Shown in pieces: positions 25,232-34,682 of a DNA stretch of 35,440 nucleotides. The stretch lies in NCBI GenBank assembly GCA_945901045.1, contig CAMDKK010000041.1:1-35440 (forward strand), written 5' to 3'. The notes under the pieces are model-generated. The model was not told the DNA's origin. It worked only from the letters and a program-made list of their open reading frames with translations, and did not search any database. The stretch comes from Limnohabitans sp. Rim8. Lineage in GTDB: Bacteria > Pseudomonadota > Gammaproteobacteria > Burkholderiales > Burkholderiaceae_C. The position numbers and the translations under genes were made by a program. Position 1 is the first letter of the stretch. Each line of letters opens with the position of its first letter.

Positions 25232-26017
25232 TTAGACCAGGTTGATACGCTGGTGTTGTCCACCGGCGTTCAACCTCAGCACTTGCGCTCTCGGTGGCTT
25301 GGCCTGCAAGTCCCAGTCACTCAACACCATGCGCTCCATGCAGTCGGGACTTGCATCGGCAAGCACATGGTTTGCCGGTTGGTGGGTGTGACCATGAATC
25401 AACTGGTGTGACGGGGTTTGTGCCAGCCAAGCCAGACACAAAGCCGTATCTGCATCGGCGTATGTCATCGCATGGCCTTTGCGTGCTTCGCTTTCGGCTC
25501 TCAGGCCTCTGGCCATGGCCTGTCTCTCGGCCAAGGGCTTGCTGGTGAAATTGTTGATCCAGTCAGGTGAGCGCACTTGTTGGCGGAAGACTTGGTATTC
25601 AATGTCTTCGGTGCACAAGGCATCGCCATGACTGAGCAGCCAGGACGAGGTGCCCAAGTTCAACAGGGTGGGGTCTTGCAAGAAATGCGCATGACAAGAT
25701 CCTACAAAAGCCGGGCCCATCAAAAAGTCACGGTTGCCGTGCATGAGACCTAAATACAAGCGTTCCCCGGCGGCGCGAAGCACCTGAGCGCAAGACTGCA
25801 AGAAGGGGGACGAAGGCACTTCATCGTCACCTACCCAGACCTCGAACAAATCTCCCAAAATCAGCACCGCATCAGCGGGTGTCTCGGCCAAGTAACTTTG
25901 CCATGCCGCAAAGGTGGCCGGTTCACTCGCTTGCAAATGCAGGTCTGAAATCAAATCGACCGTACGCCAAGTCGCAGGTGCTTGCAGCTGCGAGATGGGT
26001 GGCACGGTCATCGGCAT
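25232..26017 (-). CDS. lpxH: UDP-2,3-diacylglucosamine diphosphatase LpxH
   Basis: 261 residues. Metallophosphoesterase motifs in order: S-D-L-H-L, G-D-L-F-E-V-W-V-G-D-D, G-N-R-D-F-L-M-G, S-H-G-D and H-G-H-T-H-Q-P, supplying the two-Mn2+ site. LpxH removes UMP from UDP-2,3-diacylglucosamine to give lipid X, the fourth step of lipid A synthesis, at the cytoplasmic face of the inner membrane. ATG 26017 is chosen; an in-frame ATG two codons later (26011) and a TTG at 26047 are alternatives. It follows ppiB with a gap of about 40 bases. Confidence 0.93.
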   Translation of the reverse strand: MPMTVPPISQLQAPATWRTVDLISDLHLQASEPATFAAWQSYLAETPADAVLILGDLFEVWVGDDEVPSSPFLQSCAQVLRAAGERLYLGLMHGNRDFLMGPAFVGSCHAHFLQDPTLLNLGTSSWLLSHGDALCTEDIEYQVFRQQVRSPDWINNFTSKPLAERQAMARGLRAESEARKGHAMTYADADTALCLAWLAQTPSHQLIHGHTHQPANHVLADASPDCMERMVLSDWDLQAKPPRAQVLRLNAGGQHQRINLV

Positions 26018-26056
26018 GGTCAAGACGCATGTCAAGGCGTATGTCAAAGCGTGCGT

Positions 26057-26563
26057 TTAGATCACAACAGCTTTTTCGAGGATCACATCTTCTTTGGGGA
26101 CATCGTCATGAAAGCCTTTGCGGCCAGTGGGCATGACTTTGATCAGGTCCACGATGTCGGTGCCCTTGATGACTTTGCCAAACACGGCGTAACCCCAACC
26201 TTGTGCCGAAGGCGCTGTGTGGTTCAGAAAGTCGTTGTCTGCCACATTGATGAAAAACTGCGCAGTGGCCGAGTGAGGGGATTGTGTTCGGGCCATGGCC
26301 AGCGTGTAGTTGTCGTTTTTGAGGCCATTGTTGGCTTCGTTGTCGATGGGTGCGTCGCTGGGTTTTTGCGTCATACCAGGCTCAAAACCACCGCCCTGGA
26401 CCATGAAGCCGGGAATCAAACGGTGAAAAATCGTGTTGTCGTAATGACCTTTGGCCACATAGCTCAAAAAGTTGGCGGTGCTTTTGGGCGCGTTTTCAGC
26501 GTCCAGTTCAATGGTGATGACGCCCAGTTCTGCAATGTGCAGTTCGACTTGAGGATTGCTCAT
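26057..26563 (-). CDS. ppiB: Cytoplasmic peptidyl-prolyl cis-trans isomerase (cyclophilin B)
   Basis: 168 residues, a single cyclophilin domain with no signal peptide. [14 protein letters not shown] holds the catalytic arginine; [18 protein letters not shown] forms the proline-binding pocket. It speeds proline isomerisation during folding. The ATG at 26563 overlaps the ppiA stop (ATGA). Confidence 0.94.
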   Translation of the reverse strand: MSNPQVELHIAELGVITIELDAENAPKSTANFLSYVAKGHYDNTIFHRLIPGFMVQGGGFEPGMTQKPSDAPIDNEANNGLKNDNYTLAMARTQSPHSATAQFFINVADNDFLNHTAPSAQGWGYAVFGKVIKGTDIVDLIKVMPTGRKGFHDDVPKEDVILEKAVVI

Positions 26564-27234
26564 GGTGTTTTTAAAAGAATGATGGAGTTGATGAGGACCG
26601 GCGTTTTGGGAACATCGGAGGGAAAGGGGCCGCCTGCACCCGTGGGCGTGGACTTGATTTTTTGAACCACGTCCATGCCAGAAACGACTTTGCCAAAAAC
26701 GGTGTAGCCGAAATGTTGGGGGGCATTGAGCAGATTGGCGCGGGGCACGTTCTCGTGGACACGGCCTTGGTATTCAAAGCGTTTCACCGGGTCACCCTCG
26801 GGGATCAGGGTCGGGTCCAAAAAAGCATTGTCAGCCACGTTGATAAAAAATTGTGCGGTGGCCGACTGGGGGTCATTGGTTCGGGCCATGGCCAGCGTAC
26901 CGATTTGGTTTTTCAGACCGGCAGTCAGGCTTTCACGGCCTTCATGCACAACGGGAGGACGCGTTTTGCGTTCTTTGTATTGAGCGTCGTAACCACCGCC
27001 TTGGACCATGAAGCTGCTGATCACCCGGTGAAAAACTGTGTTGTCATAGTGCTTGTCTTTGACATATTGCAAAAAGTTAGCCACGGTCTTAGGGGCTTTG
27101 GCGGGGTAAAGCTCCGCCACGATATCGCCTTCAGAAGTGGCAATTTTGACACGTGCTGTTTCTTCAGACTGGGCAGGGGATTGCAGCACAGTCAGGCAGA
27201 GGAGGGCTGTCAGGCAAAGGGTTTTGATTTTCAT
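26560..27234 (-). CDS. ppiA: Exported peptidyl-prolyl cis-trans isomerase (cyclophilin A type)
   Basis: 224 residues from ATG 27234, chosen because it starts a signal peptide ([17 protein letters not shown]) with a probable cleavage near S-P-A-Q. The mature part is a cyclophilin with [14 protein letters not shown] and [18 protein letters not shown]. It carries an insert near residues 140-165 ([13 protein letters not shown]) not present in the cytoplasmic paralogue next to it. The role is folding in the periplasm. It sits 16 bases after the TPR gene in the same orientation and overlaps ppiB. Confidence 0.93.
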   Translation of the reverse strand: MKIKTLCLTALLCLTVLQSPAQSEETARVKIATSEGDIVAELYPAKAPKTVANFLQYVKDKHYDNTVFHRVISSFMVQGGGYDAQYKERKTRPPVVHEGRESLTAGLKNQIGTLAMARTNDPQSATAQFFINVADNAFLDPTLIPEGDPVKRFEYQGRVHENVPRANLLNAPQHFGYTVFGKVVSGMDVVQKIKSTPTGAGGPFPSDVPKTPVLINSIILLKTP

Positions 27235-27250
27235 AATGGACAAAGGCAGG

Positions 27251-27832
27251 TCAGGGCTTAATGGGTTGCAGCACGGGGCCAAGAAGTTTGATTTTGGTGT
27301 CCAAGCGCAATGTGATCAGAGCGCTTTGCGATGGTAAAGCCTTCGACTTGAGGTAAGACTGACGCGCCAGCGCCACATGAACATCGCCCATGTTTTCCAA
27401 GGCCAAAGCGTAATCCGGCCGGGCCCGAATGGCTTGGGCAAGTGAATTCAGGGCTTTTTCAAAAGCGTTTTGCTGGGCATACAGCGCCGCCAAGTTGTTG
27501 TAAGGCTCTGGCAGTTCAGGAAACTCTTGCGTCAAAGCCTCCAGTGTTTCTTGGGCGAGAGTGGTTTGTCCTTGGGCTGCTTGGATTTGGCTTTGCATCA
27601 GGCGCATCTGCGGGTCGCTGGCTTGCTTTTCCAGGTGACGGGTGATCATGCTTTGGGCTGATTGAAGTTGACCGGATGTGATTTTATCGTTCACCTCGGT
27701 ATACACATCGGCTCTCGCCCAAGACCCCACCAGCACCAGCAGGGATACAAAAAACCCAGTGCGAAGCACGCGCCATCCGATGAAGGGTACCGCCTTCAAT
27801 GTGAAAGCATGAAGCGCAAGGTGGAGGTCCAT
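27251..27832 (-). CDS. Exported TPR-repeat protein
   Basis: 193 residues. A long basic N-region precedes a hydrophobic stretch (F-F-V-S-L-L-V-L-V-G-S-W) and an A-R-A signal peptidase-like site before D-V-Y. The mature part contains TPR helices, clearest at P-E-P-Y-N-N-L-A-A-L-Y and A-L-A-L-E-N-M-G-D-V-H. TPR proteins mediate protein contacts; the partner is not evident. The start at 27832 is a choice; 27862 is also possible. It is divergent from cysS and leads the ppiA-ppiB-lpxH run. Confidence 0.75.
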   Translation of the reverse strand: MDLHLALHAFTLKAVPFIGWRVLRTGFFVSLLVLVGSWARADVYTEVNDKITSGQLQSAQSMITRHLEKQASDPQMRLMQSQIQAAQGQTTLAQETLEALTQEFPELPEPYNNLAALYAQQNAFEKALNSLAQAIRARPDYALALENMGDVHVALARQSYLKSKALPSQSALITLRLDTKIKLLGPVLQPIKP

Positions 27833-27977
27833 GAGGGCAGTTGAGGTCGCAGTGCAGGCCATGGGCAGATCAAGGCGGATGAAAAAAATCAACCCCGTCT
27901 GCGCGGTTCGGGGCCTTATACTGACGGAAATTGTAGCGGAGGGCGGAGCGATACCTTGTCCGCATGGGTCCGGTTGG

Positions 27978-28007
27978 CCTTGCCTCATGGCAGAGGTCGC
28001 ATTTTTT
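27978..28007 (+). terminator. Terminator-like hairpin in the cysS leader
   Basis: CCT-TGCC (27978-27984) can pair with GGCA-G-AGG (27989-27996) around a TCAT loop, followed after five bases by six T's (28002-28007). It lies 28 bases before the cysS start, where an attenuator would be. The stem is short and no Cys-rich leader peptide or T-box is visible, so this is weak. Confidence 0.3.
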
Positions 28008-28035
28008 ATCCCTAGTCAGTGGTTTTTTTGTTTTC

Positions 28036-29417
<1,382 letters not shown>

Positions 29418-29421
<4 letters not shown>

Positions 29422-30059
29422 AGGCTTTAGAGCCCCTCATAGTCACGCCCGATTATTGGGCGCAAGCGTGCCAACACCTTGTTAAAAAAGACCGGGTGAT
29501 GAAGCGCTTGATCCCGCAGTTTGGTGATGCCTGCCTGCAGTCGCGTGGGGACGCGTTCGTCACCTTGGCGCGCAGCATTGTGGGGCAGCAAATTTCGGTT
29601 AAAGCGGCGCAAACCGTGTGGGATCGGTTTTCTGCTTTGCCCAAAAAAATCACCCCGGCCAATGTGCTCAAACTCAAGGTCGACGATATGCGCGCGGCAG
29701 GATTGTCGGTCCGCAAGGTGGAATACATTGTGGACTTGTCGCTGCATTTTTCCGCCAATCAGGTGACCGAGTCTGAGTGGGCCACCATGGAAGACGACGC
29801 CATCATTGAGGAGTTGGTGGCGATCCGCGGTATAGGCCGCTGGACGGCCGAGATGTTTTTGATTTTTTATCTGATGCGTCCCAATGTGTTGCCGCTGGAC
29901 GATGTCGGCTTGATCAATGGGATCAGCCGCAACTATTTTTCGGGCGAACCCGTTAGTCGCAGCGATGCGCGCGAGGTGGCTCAAGCATGGCAGCCTTATT
30001 GCACGGTGGCAACTTGGTATATTTGGCGGTCGCTTGACCCCGTTCCTGTGGCGTATTGA
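29418..30059 (+). CDS. DNA-3-methyladenine glycosylase (AlkA-type HhH-GPD)
   Basis: 213 residues. The HhH-GPD core is visible: the helix-hairpin-helix [11 protein letters not shown], then L-P-L-D-D-V-G-L, whose aspartate is the catalytic residue in AlkA/MAG enzymes. S-I-V-G-Q-Q-I-S precedes it. The enzyme removes alkylated purines from DNA as the first step of base excision repair. ATG 29418 overlaps the cysS stop, implying co-expression. Confidence 0.9.
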
Positions 30060-30084
30060 CCGACCACGTCTTGAATTGTGAATG

Positions 30085-30106
30085 GCGCAGCCTTCTAAGG
30101 CTGCGC
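30085..30106 (+). promoter_or_regulatory. Perfect 10-bp inverted repeat in the accA leader
   Basis: GCGCAGCCTT (30085-30094) and AAGGCTGCGC (30097-30106) are separated by two bases. In RNA this makes a stable stem ending 8 bases before the accA Shine-Dalgarno. No T-run follows, so it is not a standard terminator. It could be an mRNA structure or a protein site. Confidence 0.5.
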
Positions 30107-30125
30107 ACAGAAAGAGGAGTACCCC

Positions 30126-31100
30126 TTGGCCAAACGAATGTTTCTCGATTTTGAGCAACCTGTTGCCGAACTCGAAGCCAAGATTGAAGAGTTACGGTAT
30201 GTGCAAACCGAATCGGCTGTTGATATTTCGGAAGAAATTGACCAGTTGAGCAAAAAAAGTCTTCAACTCACCAAAGACATTTACGGTGATTTGACCCCTT
30301 GGCAGATCACCAAGATTGCACGCCATCCTGAGCGGCCTTACACGCTCGACTACGTGAACGACATCTTCACTGATTTCGTGGAGATGCACGGGGACCGGCA
30401 TTTCTCGGACGATTTGTCGATTGTGGGCGGTTTGGCACGCTTTAATGGTCAAGCCTGCATGGTGATAGGCCATCAAAAGGGGCGCGACACCAAGGAGCGC
30501 ACTCTGCGTAACTTTGGCATGTGCAAGCCCGAGGGTTACCGCAAAGCCTTGCGATTGATGAAGACGGCAGAAAAATTCAAATTACCGATATTCACCTTTG
30601 TCGATACGCCTGGAGCTTACCCCGGTATTGATGCCGAAGAACGCGGCCAGTCCGAAGCGATTGGGCGCAATATTTTCGAAATGGCGCAACTCGAAGTGCC
30701 CATCATCACCACCATCATTGGCGAAGGTGGCTCAGGCGGTGCTTTGGCCATTTCGGTCGGCGACTCGGTGCTGATGCTGCAGTACGCGGTTTACTCTGTC
30801 ATCAGCCCTGAAGGCTGTGCCTCCATTTTGTGGAAGACTTCAGACAAAGCCGAAGAGGCGGCAGAAGCCTTGGGTATCACTGCGCACCGTCTTAAGGCCT
30901 TGAACTTGGTCGACAAAATAGTCAGCGAACCCGTGGGCGGCGCGCACCGCGACCATGCCCAGATGGCGGCCTTTTTGAAGCGCGCTTTGGCCGAGGCTTG
31001 GCGACAGGTTGCGGATCTGAAAGTAAAAGACTTGATCGATCGCCGATACGAGCGCCTGAACAGTTATGGCCGTTTCACAGACACCAAAGTTGGTAAATAA
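30126..31100 (+). CDS. accA: Acetyl-CoA carboxylase carboxyltransferase subunit alpha
   Basis: 324 residues. Carboxyltransferase signatures include [20 protein letters not shown] and the oxyanion-hole region [10 protein letters not shown]. With AccD it transfers the carboxyl group from biotin to acetyl-CoA, giving malonyl-CoA for fatty acid synthesis. The start is a TTG at 30126: AGAGGAG sits 6 bases upstream and the product begins [10 protein letters not shown] as in related bacteria. An ATG four codons later would be too far from this site. A perfect inverted repeat lies in the leader. Confidence 0.96.
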   Translation: MAKRMFLDFEQPVAELEAKIEELRYVQTESAVDISEEIDQLSKKSLQLTKDIYGDLTPWQITKIARHPERPYTLDYVNDIFTDFVEMHGDRHFSDDLSIVGGLARFNGQACMVIGHQKGRDTKERTLRNFGMCKPEGYRKALRLMKTAEKFKLPIFTFVDTPGAYPGIDAEERGQSEAIGRNIFEMAQLEVPIITTIIGEGGSGGALAISVGDSVLMLQYAVYSVISPEGCASILWKTSDKAEEAAEALGITAHRLKALNLVDKIVSEPVGGAHRDHAQMAAFLKRALAEAWRQVADLKVKDLIDRRYERLNSYGRFTDTKVGK

Positions 31101-31142
31101 TCGGCCCTACAAGCCTGCAGAGCAGCGCCTGCGCTCTGGGTT

Positions 31143-32096
31143 ATGACCCTTTCTCTGCCGCAAGCGTTGGCTTCGTTTCAGCCGGGTTTGCCTATGGCTG
31201 TCGCGCTCAGCGGTGGCGCCGACTCCACCGCCTTGCTGGTGGCGTGTGCCAAGCGCTGGCCGGGGCAGGTCAGGGCAGTTCACATCAACCATGGTTTGCA
31301 AACTGCAGCCACACAGTTTGAAGCGCATTGTCTTGCGCTGACTGCGCAATGGTCTGTTCCCTTGGTTGTGGTTGGCGTTAACGCGCAACCGACACAAGGC
31401 CAGAGCCCGGAGGATGCGGCGCGCATTGCGCGCTACGCCGCCTTGGCAAAAGCCGTTGCATCTGATCCTGTGCTGACGGGTGTCAAGGACATGGCCATTG
31501 CGCAGCACGCTGACGATCAGGTAGAAACCTTGTTGCTGGCCTTGTCCCGTGGTGCAGGCCTGCCAGGCTTGGCAAGCATGCCTGCAGCTTGGCAGCGGCA
31601 CAACTTGAATTGGCATCGTCCTTTGCTTGGCGTAGCGGGTCCGGATGTACGCAGTTGGCTCATCGCACAAGATGTGGCTTGGGTGGAGGACCCCAGCAAC
31701 CAAGATGTGCGCTTCACACGCAATCGGATTCGTGCGCAAATTTTGCCGGCATTGGAGGCGACGTTCACGGGTTGGCGAGACACCTTGGTGCGCAGTGCGG
31801 GTCATTGTGCCGAGGCACAAGACGCCCTGAATGAATTGGCACAAATGGACTTGCTTGCGACGGGCGTGCCGCCCCGCATCCTTGCATTGCAAGCCATGAG
31901 TCCAGCGCGGCGCGTGAATCTCTTGCGTTATTGGCTACGGCACCATCACCGGACCACGCCCAGCGCTGCGCAGCTTGAGGCCTTGGTAGCCCAAATCCTG
32001 GCGTGCACGACCCGTGGGCACCAACTGCACCTCAAAGTGGGTGCGGGCTATATGGAGCGATCTGCAGAGACGCTCAATTGGCTGCCTCAGCCTTGA
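31143..32096 (+). CDS. tilS: tRNA(Ile)-lysidine synthetase
   Basis: 317 residues. The PP-loop motif S-G-G-A-D-S (23-28) binds ATP; A-Q-H-A-D-D-Q-V-E-T and E-D-P-S-N-Q-D-V-R-F-T-R-N-R-I-R are the TilS-specific blocks that recognise lysine and tRNA. It changes C34 of the CAU tRNA-Ile to lysidine so that AUA is read as Ile. Shorter than E. coli TilS (about 430) because it lacks most of the C-terminal domain, a common short form. It starts 42 bases after accA. Confidence 0.94.
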   Translation: MTLSLPQALASFQPGLPMAVALSGGADSTALLVACAKRWPGQVRAVHINHGLQTAATQFEAHCLALTAQWSVPLVVVGVNAQPTQGQSPEDAARIARYAALAKAVASDPVLTGVKDMAIAQHADDQVETLLLALSRGAGLPGLASMPAAWQRHNLNWHRPLLGVAGPDVRSWLIAQDVAWVEDPSNQDVRFTRNRIRAQILPALEATFTGWRDTLVRSAGHCAEAQDALNELAQMDLLATGVPPRILALQAMSPARRVNLLRYWLRHHHRTTPSAAQLEALVAQILACTTRGHQLHLKVGAGYMERSAETLNWLPQP

Positions 32097-32127
32097 TCTG
32101 CTCGGCTGTTGAGGGCGTTCCAACCGC

Positions 32128-32133
32128 TACAAT
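32128..32133 (+). promoter_or_regulatory. Candidate -10 box for lysC
   Basis: TACAAT lies 30 bases before the lysC ATG, in the 67-base gap after tilS. No convincing -35 hexamer at the right distance is seen. Confidence 0.35.
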
Positions 32134-32163
32134 ATTTGGTTTTGCTGTAGCTAGATATAAAAA

Positions 32164-33426
32164 ATGGCTTTGATCGTACATAAATACGGCGGCACCTCCA
32201 TGGGGTCCACCGAGCGCATACGCAATGTGGCCAAACGCGTCGCCAAATGGGCGCGTGCAGGCCATCAGATGGTGGTGGTGCCCAGCGCCATGAGTGGCGA
32301 AACCAATCGCTTGTTGGGCATGGCCAAAGAGTTGGCCCCCTCCAAAATGGACACGGCTTACCACCGAGAGCTTGACGCTTTGGCCGCCACCGGCGAACAG
32401 GCCTCCAGTGCCTTGCTGGCCATTGCATTGCAAGCCGAAGGCATGCCCTCGGTCAGTTATGCCGGTTGGCAAGTGCCCATCAAGACGAACGACGCCTATA
32501 CAAAGGCCAGGATTGAATCGATCGATGACGCCCGTGTGCGCGCCGACCTCCATGCCGGTAAAGTCGTCATCGTCACCGGCTTTCAAGGGGTGGACGAGGC
32601 AGGCAACATCACCACACTAGGGCGGGGCGGCTCAGATACTTCTGCCGTTGCGGTGGCTGCTGCCATGAAAGCCAACGAGTGCCTGATCTACACCGATGTG
32701 GACGGTGTTTACACCACCGACCCGCGGGTGGTGCCCGAAGCCCGTCGCCTGCTCACGGTGAGCTTTGAGGAGATGATGGAGATGGCCTCCATGGGCTCCA
32801 AAGTTTTGCAAATCCGCTCGGTGGAATTTGCTGGCAAATACAAAGTGCCCATGCGCGTGCTTTCGAGCTTCACGCCTTGGGACATCGACATTCACGAAGA
32901 AGCCAAATCGGGCACATTGATCACTTTTGAGGAAGACGAACAAATGGAACAAGCCATTGTTTCCGGTATCGCGTTCAACCGCGACGAAGCCAAAATTTCC
33001 GTGGTGGGCGTGCCCGACAAGCCCGGCATTGCCTACCAAATTTTGGGCGCCGTGGCCGATGCCAACATCGAAGTCGATATGATCATCCAAAACCTGAGTA
33101 AAGACGGCAAGACCGACTTCAGCTTCACGGTGCACCGCAACGACTACGCCAAAAGCCTTGACCTGCTCAAAGAAAAAGTTCTGCCCAAACTGGGTGCTGC
33201 CGAAGTCATGGGCGACGCCAAAATTTGCAAAGTCTCTATCGTTGGCATTGGCATGCGCAGCCACGTGGGCGTGGCCAGCAAAATGTTTCGCTCTTTGAGT
33301 GAAGAGGGCATCAACATCCAAATGATTTCCACCTCCGAGATTAAAACCTCGGTCGTGATTGACGAGAAATACATGGAGTTGGCCGTGCGCGCCCTGCACA
33401 AGGCCTTCGACCTGGACCAAGCCTGA
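32164..33426 (+). CDS. lysC: Aspartate kinase
   Basis: 420 residues, monofunctional. K-Y-G-G-T-S (7-12) opens the kinase domain. G-R-G-G-S-D-T-S-A-V and the Y-T-D-V-D-G-V-Y-T-T-D-P block complete it. Two ACT domains fill about 265-420 and mediate feedback by lysine and/or threonine. The enzyme phosphorylates aspartate, the first step to lysine, threonine, methionine and diaminopimelate. In homologues an internal start yields a separate ACT-only subunit; I did not find a clear internal ribosome-binding site. No Shine-Dalgarno is visible at the ATG. The tRNA-Ser promoter overlaps the 3' end. Confidence 0.97.
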   Translation: MALIVHKYGGTSMGSTERIRNVAKRVAKWARAGHQMVVVPSAMSGETNRLLGMAKELAPSKMDTAYHRELDALAATGEQASSALLAIALQAEGMPSVSYAGWQVPIKTNDAYTKARIESIDDARVRADLHAGKVVIVTGFQGVDEAGNITTLGRGGSDTSAVAVAAAMKANECLIYTDVDGVYTTDPRVVPEARRLLTVSFEEMMEMASMGSKVLQIRSVEFAGKYKVPMRVLSSFTPWDIDIHEEAKSGTLITFEEDEQMEQAIVSGIAFNRDEAKISVVGVPDKPGIAYQILGAVADANIEVDMIIQNLSKDGKTDFSFTVHRNDYAKSLDLLKEKVLPKLGAAEVMGDAKICKVSIVGIGMRSHVGVASKMFRSLSEEGINIQMISTSEIKTSVVIDEKYMELAVRALHKAFDLDQA

Positions 33427-33434
33427 GCTATAAT
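33406..33434 (+). promoter_or_regulatory. tRNA-Ser promoter inside the end of lysC
   Basis: TTCGAC (33406-33411) and a perfect TATAAT (33429-33434) are 17 bases apart, placing transcription start about 4 bases before the mature tRNA at 33445. The -35 lies in lysC coding sequence. Confidence 0.55.
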
Positions 33435-33444
33435 TTGCAACACA

Positions 33445-33537
33445 GGAAACGTGACCGAGTGGCCGAAGGTGCTCCCCTGCTAAGGGAGTATGGGGTGTAG
33501 AGCCTCATCGAGGGTTCGAATCCCTCCGTTTCCGCCA
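33445..33537 (+). tRNA. serX: tRNA-Ser (anticodon GCU)
   Basis: 93 bases. The acceptor stem GGAAACG pairs with CGTTTCC, followed by G and an encoded CCA. The anticodon loop CTGCTAA sits between CTCCC and GGGAG, giving GCU for AGC/AGU serine codons. The long variable arm of class II tRNAs (around GGGGTGTAGAGCCTC) and the T loop GGGTTCGAATCCC are all present. The symbol is by analogy with E. coli numbering and is uncertain. Confidence 0.95.
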
Positions 33538-33546
33538 GACAGCTAG

Positions 33547-33580
33547 CAAACAAGCGCCTTCCGGGCGCTTGTTTGTTTCT
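33547..33580 (+). terminator. Rho-independent terminator after tRNA-Ser
   Basis: A 12-bp perfect stem, CAAACAAGCGCC (33547-33558) with GGCGCTTGTTTG (33564-33575), loop TTCCG, followed by TTTCT. It starts 10 bases after the tRNA CCA. Confidence 0.85.
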
Positions 33581-34682
33581 ACATACCCAAAGACATATCA
33601 TTAACGACCCCACTGGGTGATCGATGCGAACCGCCCCGACGGCTGCGATGGCGTAGATTCAGAGGTGTCCTGAAAGAAGGTTGCGCTGGAGTCATGCCGG
33701 GGGATGGAAAGAAGCCCAACCGTTGAGGGCCCGCGGCGGCGAATTCTTTACCCGGCCCGGGCAACTGCTAAATTCGACGGCTAACCGATGGATCCGAGAC
33801 GGTTCACGATTGCGTAGCACACACGTGCCCAGCAACGGTAGGCAAGGGCCCCTCACCGGGGGGGACTAAAAAAAGGGCCGGGTTTTTTTGACGTCACCTT
33901 TAGCCCAGAATGATGCAAGCAAAGACTATGAGAAAAGTTCTGGTGTTTTGAGGAGTTCGTCCGGAGACTGGCCAAGAACATCACCCAAAGCGCTGATGAT
34001 CCCCAGTACGCTCGTGTGTTCAGTCGCAGCTCTGCAAGGGCGCACCCGTGGGGATCCAGGTTCAGGCTTGGCTGCACGGTTGACGATCGTTCCTGCTGGT
34101 CACCCGATGGTTGCTTCAAATTTCTCCACCTGTGGCCAGCGCAAATTTCCCCTGGCAAGACGGCCGTGTGAAGGTCGCTCTGTGGGTTGACTATGCCGAT
34201 TGCACCCTGACTACCCCATGACCAATCACCCCCAAAACCCGTTAGCCTCAAAACCTCCTGCCTTTTTCGGGTTCAGTTCCGAGTCTTGAATTTCCGGATT
34301 CCGGCAAAAAGGGCTGTGAACCATGATGAACTGAAGTTCGTGGTGAAGTGGGATTTTTGGAGGGTAGAAGCGCTCACATCATGAATCACACGACTCCAAA
34401 GTCGCCGCCAATTCCAAGCGACATGCTGATCTCGGTTATATTGAATCTGCTAATCTAGGTGTAGCGATCAATCTGGAATTCATGCTGCTGCGGGTGATGC
34501 CACTGGATTGGCATGTAGCTCGATCTATTCGACTCCGTTGGCCGCCGGCGTTGCGGGCGGAGCAGAGGTGAAAGTGTCAACTTTCAACAGATTGCGGGAG
34601 GTCCAAAGTTGTACGGGTTTATAACCTGTCAGAGGTAGAAATAAAGGTATCAAAAGCAAGAAATTCATTGAGAAAGTAACCC
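33581..34682. other. About 1.1 kb without a recognisable gene
   Basis: No frame here gives a product I recognise. Short frames are broken by stops on both strands, and composition wanders. Visible structure: a GC-rich block (33700-33780); an A7-GGGCCGGG-T7 palindrome-like element (33868-33889) after a CCCC/GGGG hairpin, possibly a bidirectional terminator; an inverted repeat at 34261-34312; and short frames around 33930-34190 that read like worn-down protein but match nothing I can name. It separates a tRNA gene from an adhesin gene. No repeat of the tRNA 3' end was found, so an attachment site is not demonstrated. Confidence 0.55.
34261..34313. repeat. Imperfect inverted repeat, CCTTTTT...AAAAAGG
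   Basis: GCCTTTTT-C-GG (34260-34270) and CCGG-C-AAAAAGGGC (34301-34314) are complementary with small bulges. The interior contains a further short palindrome, CCGGATTCCGG (34294-34304). It could fold as a ~54-base hairpin on either strand or be a relic mobile-element end. Confidence 0.4.

Noticed and set aside
32632-33420. 262-codon frame opposite lysC
   Set aside because: Fully antisense to a certain gene, rich in His/Phe/Gly/Val as expected of a mirrored frame, no recognisable domain.
33445-33537. tRNA-Ser as a proven phage or island attachment site
   Set aside because: No repeat of the tRNA 3' end and no integrase are in the window.
33579-33764. 61-codon minus-strand frame after the tRNA terminator
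   Set aside because: Pro/Arg/Ser-rich, begins in a GC-rich block, overlaps the terminator region and has no recognisable motif.
34381-34458. 25-codon frame in the gene-less region
   Set aside because: No ribosome-binding site, no recognisable sequence, and a frame of this size is expected by chance.
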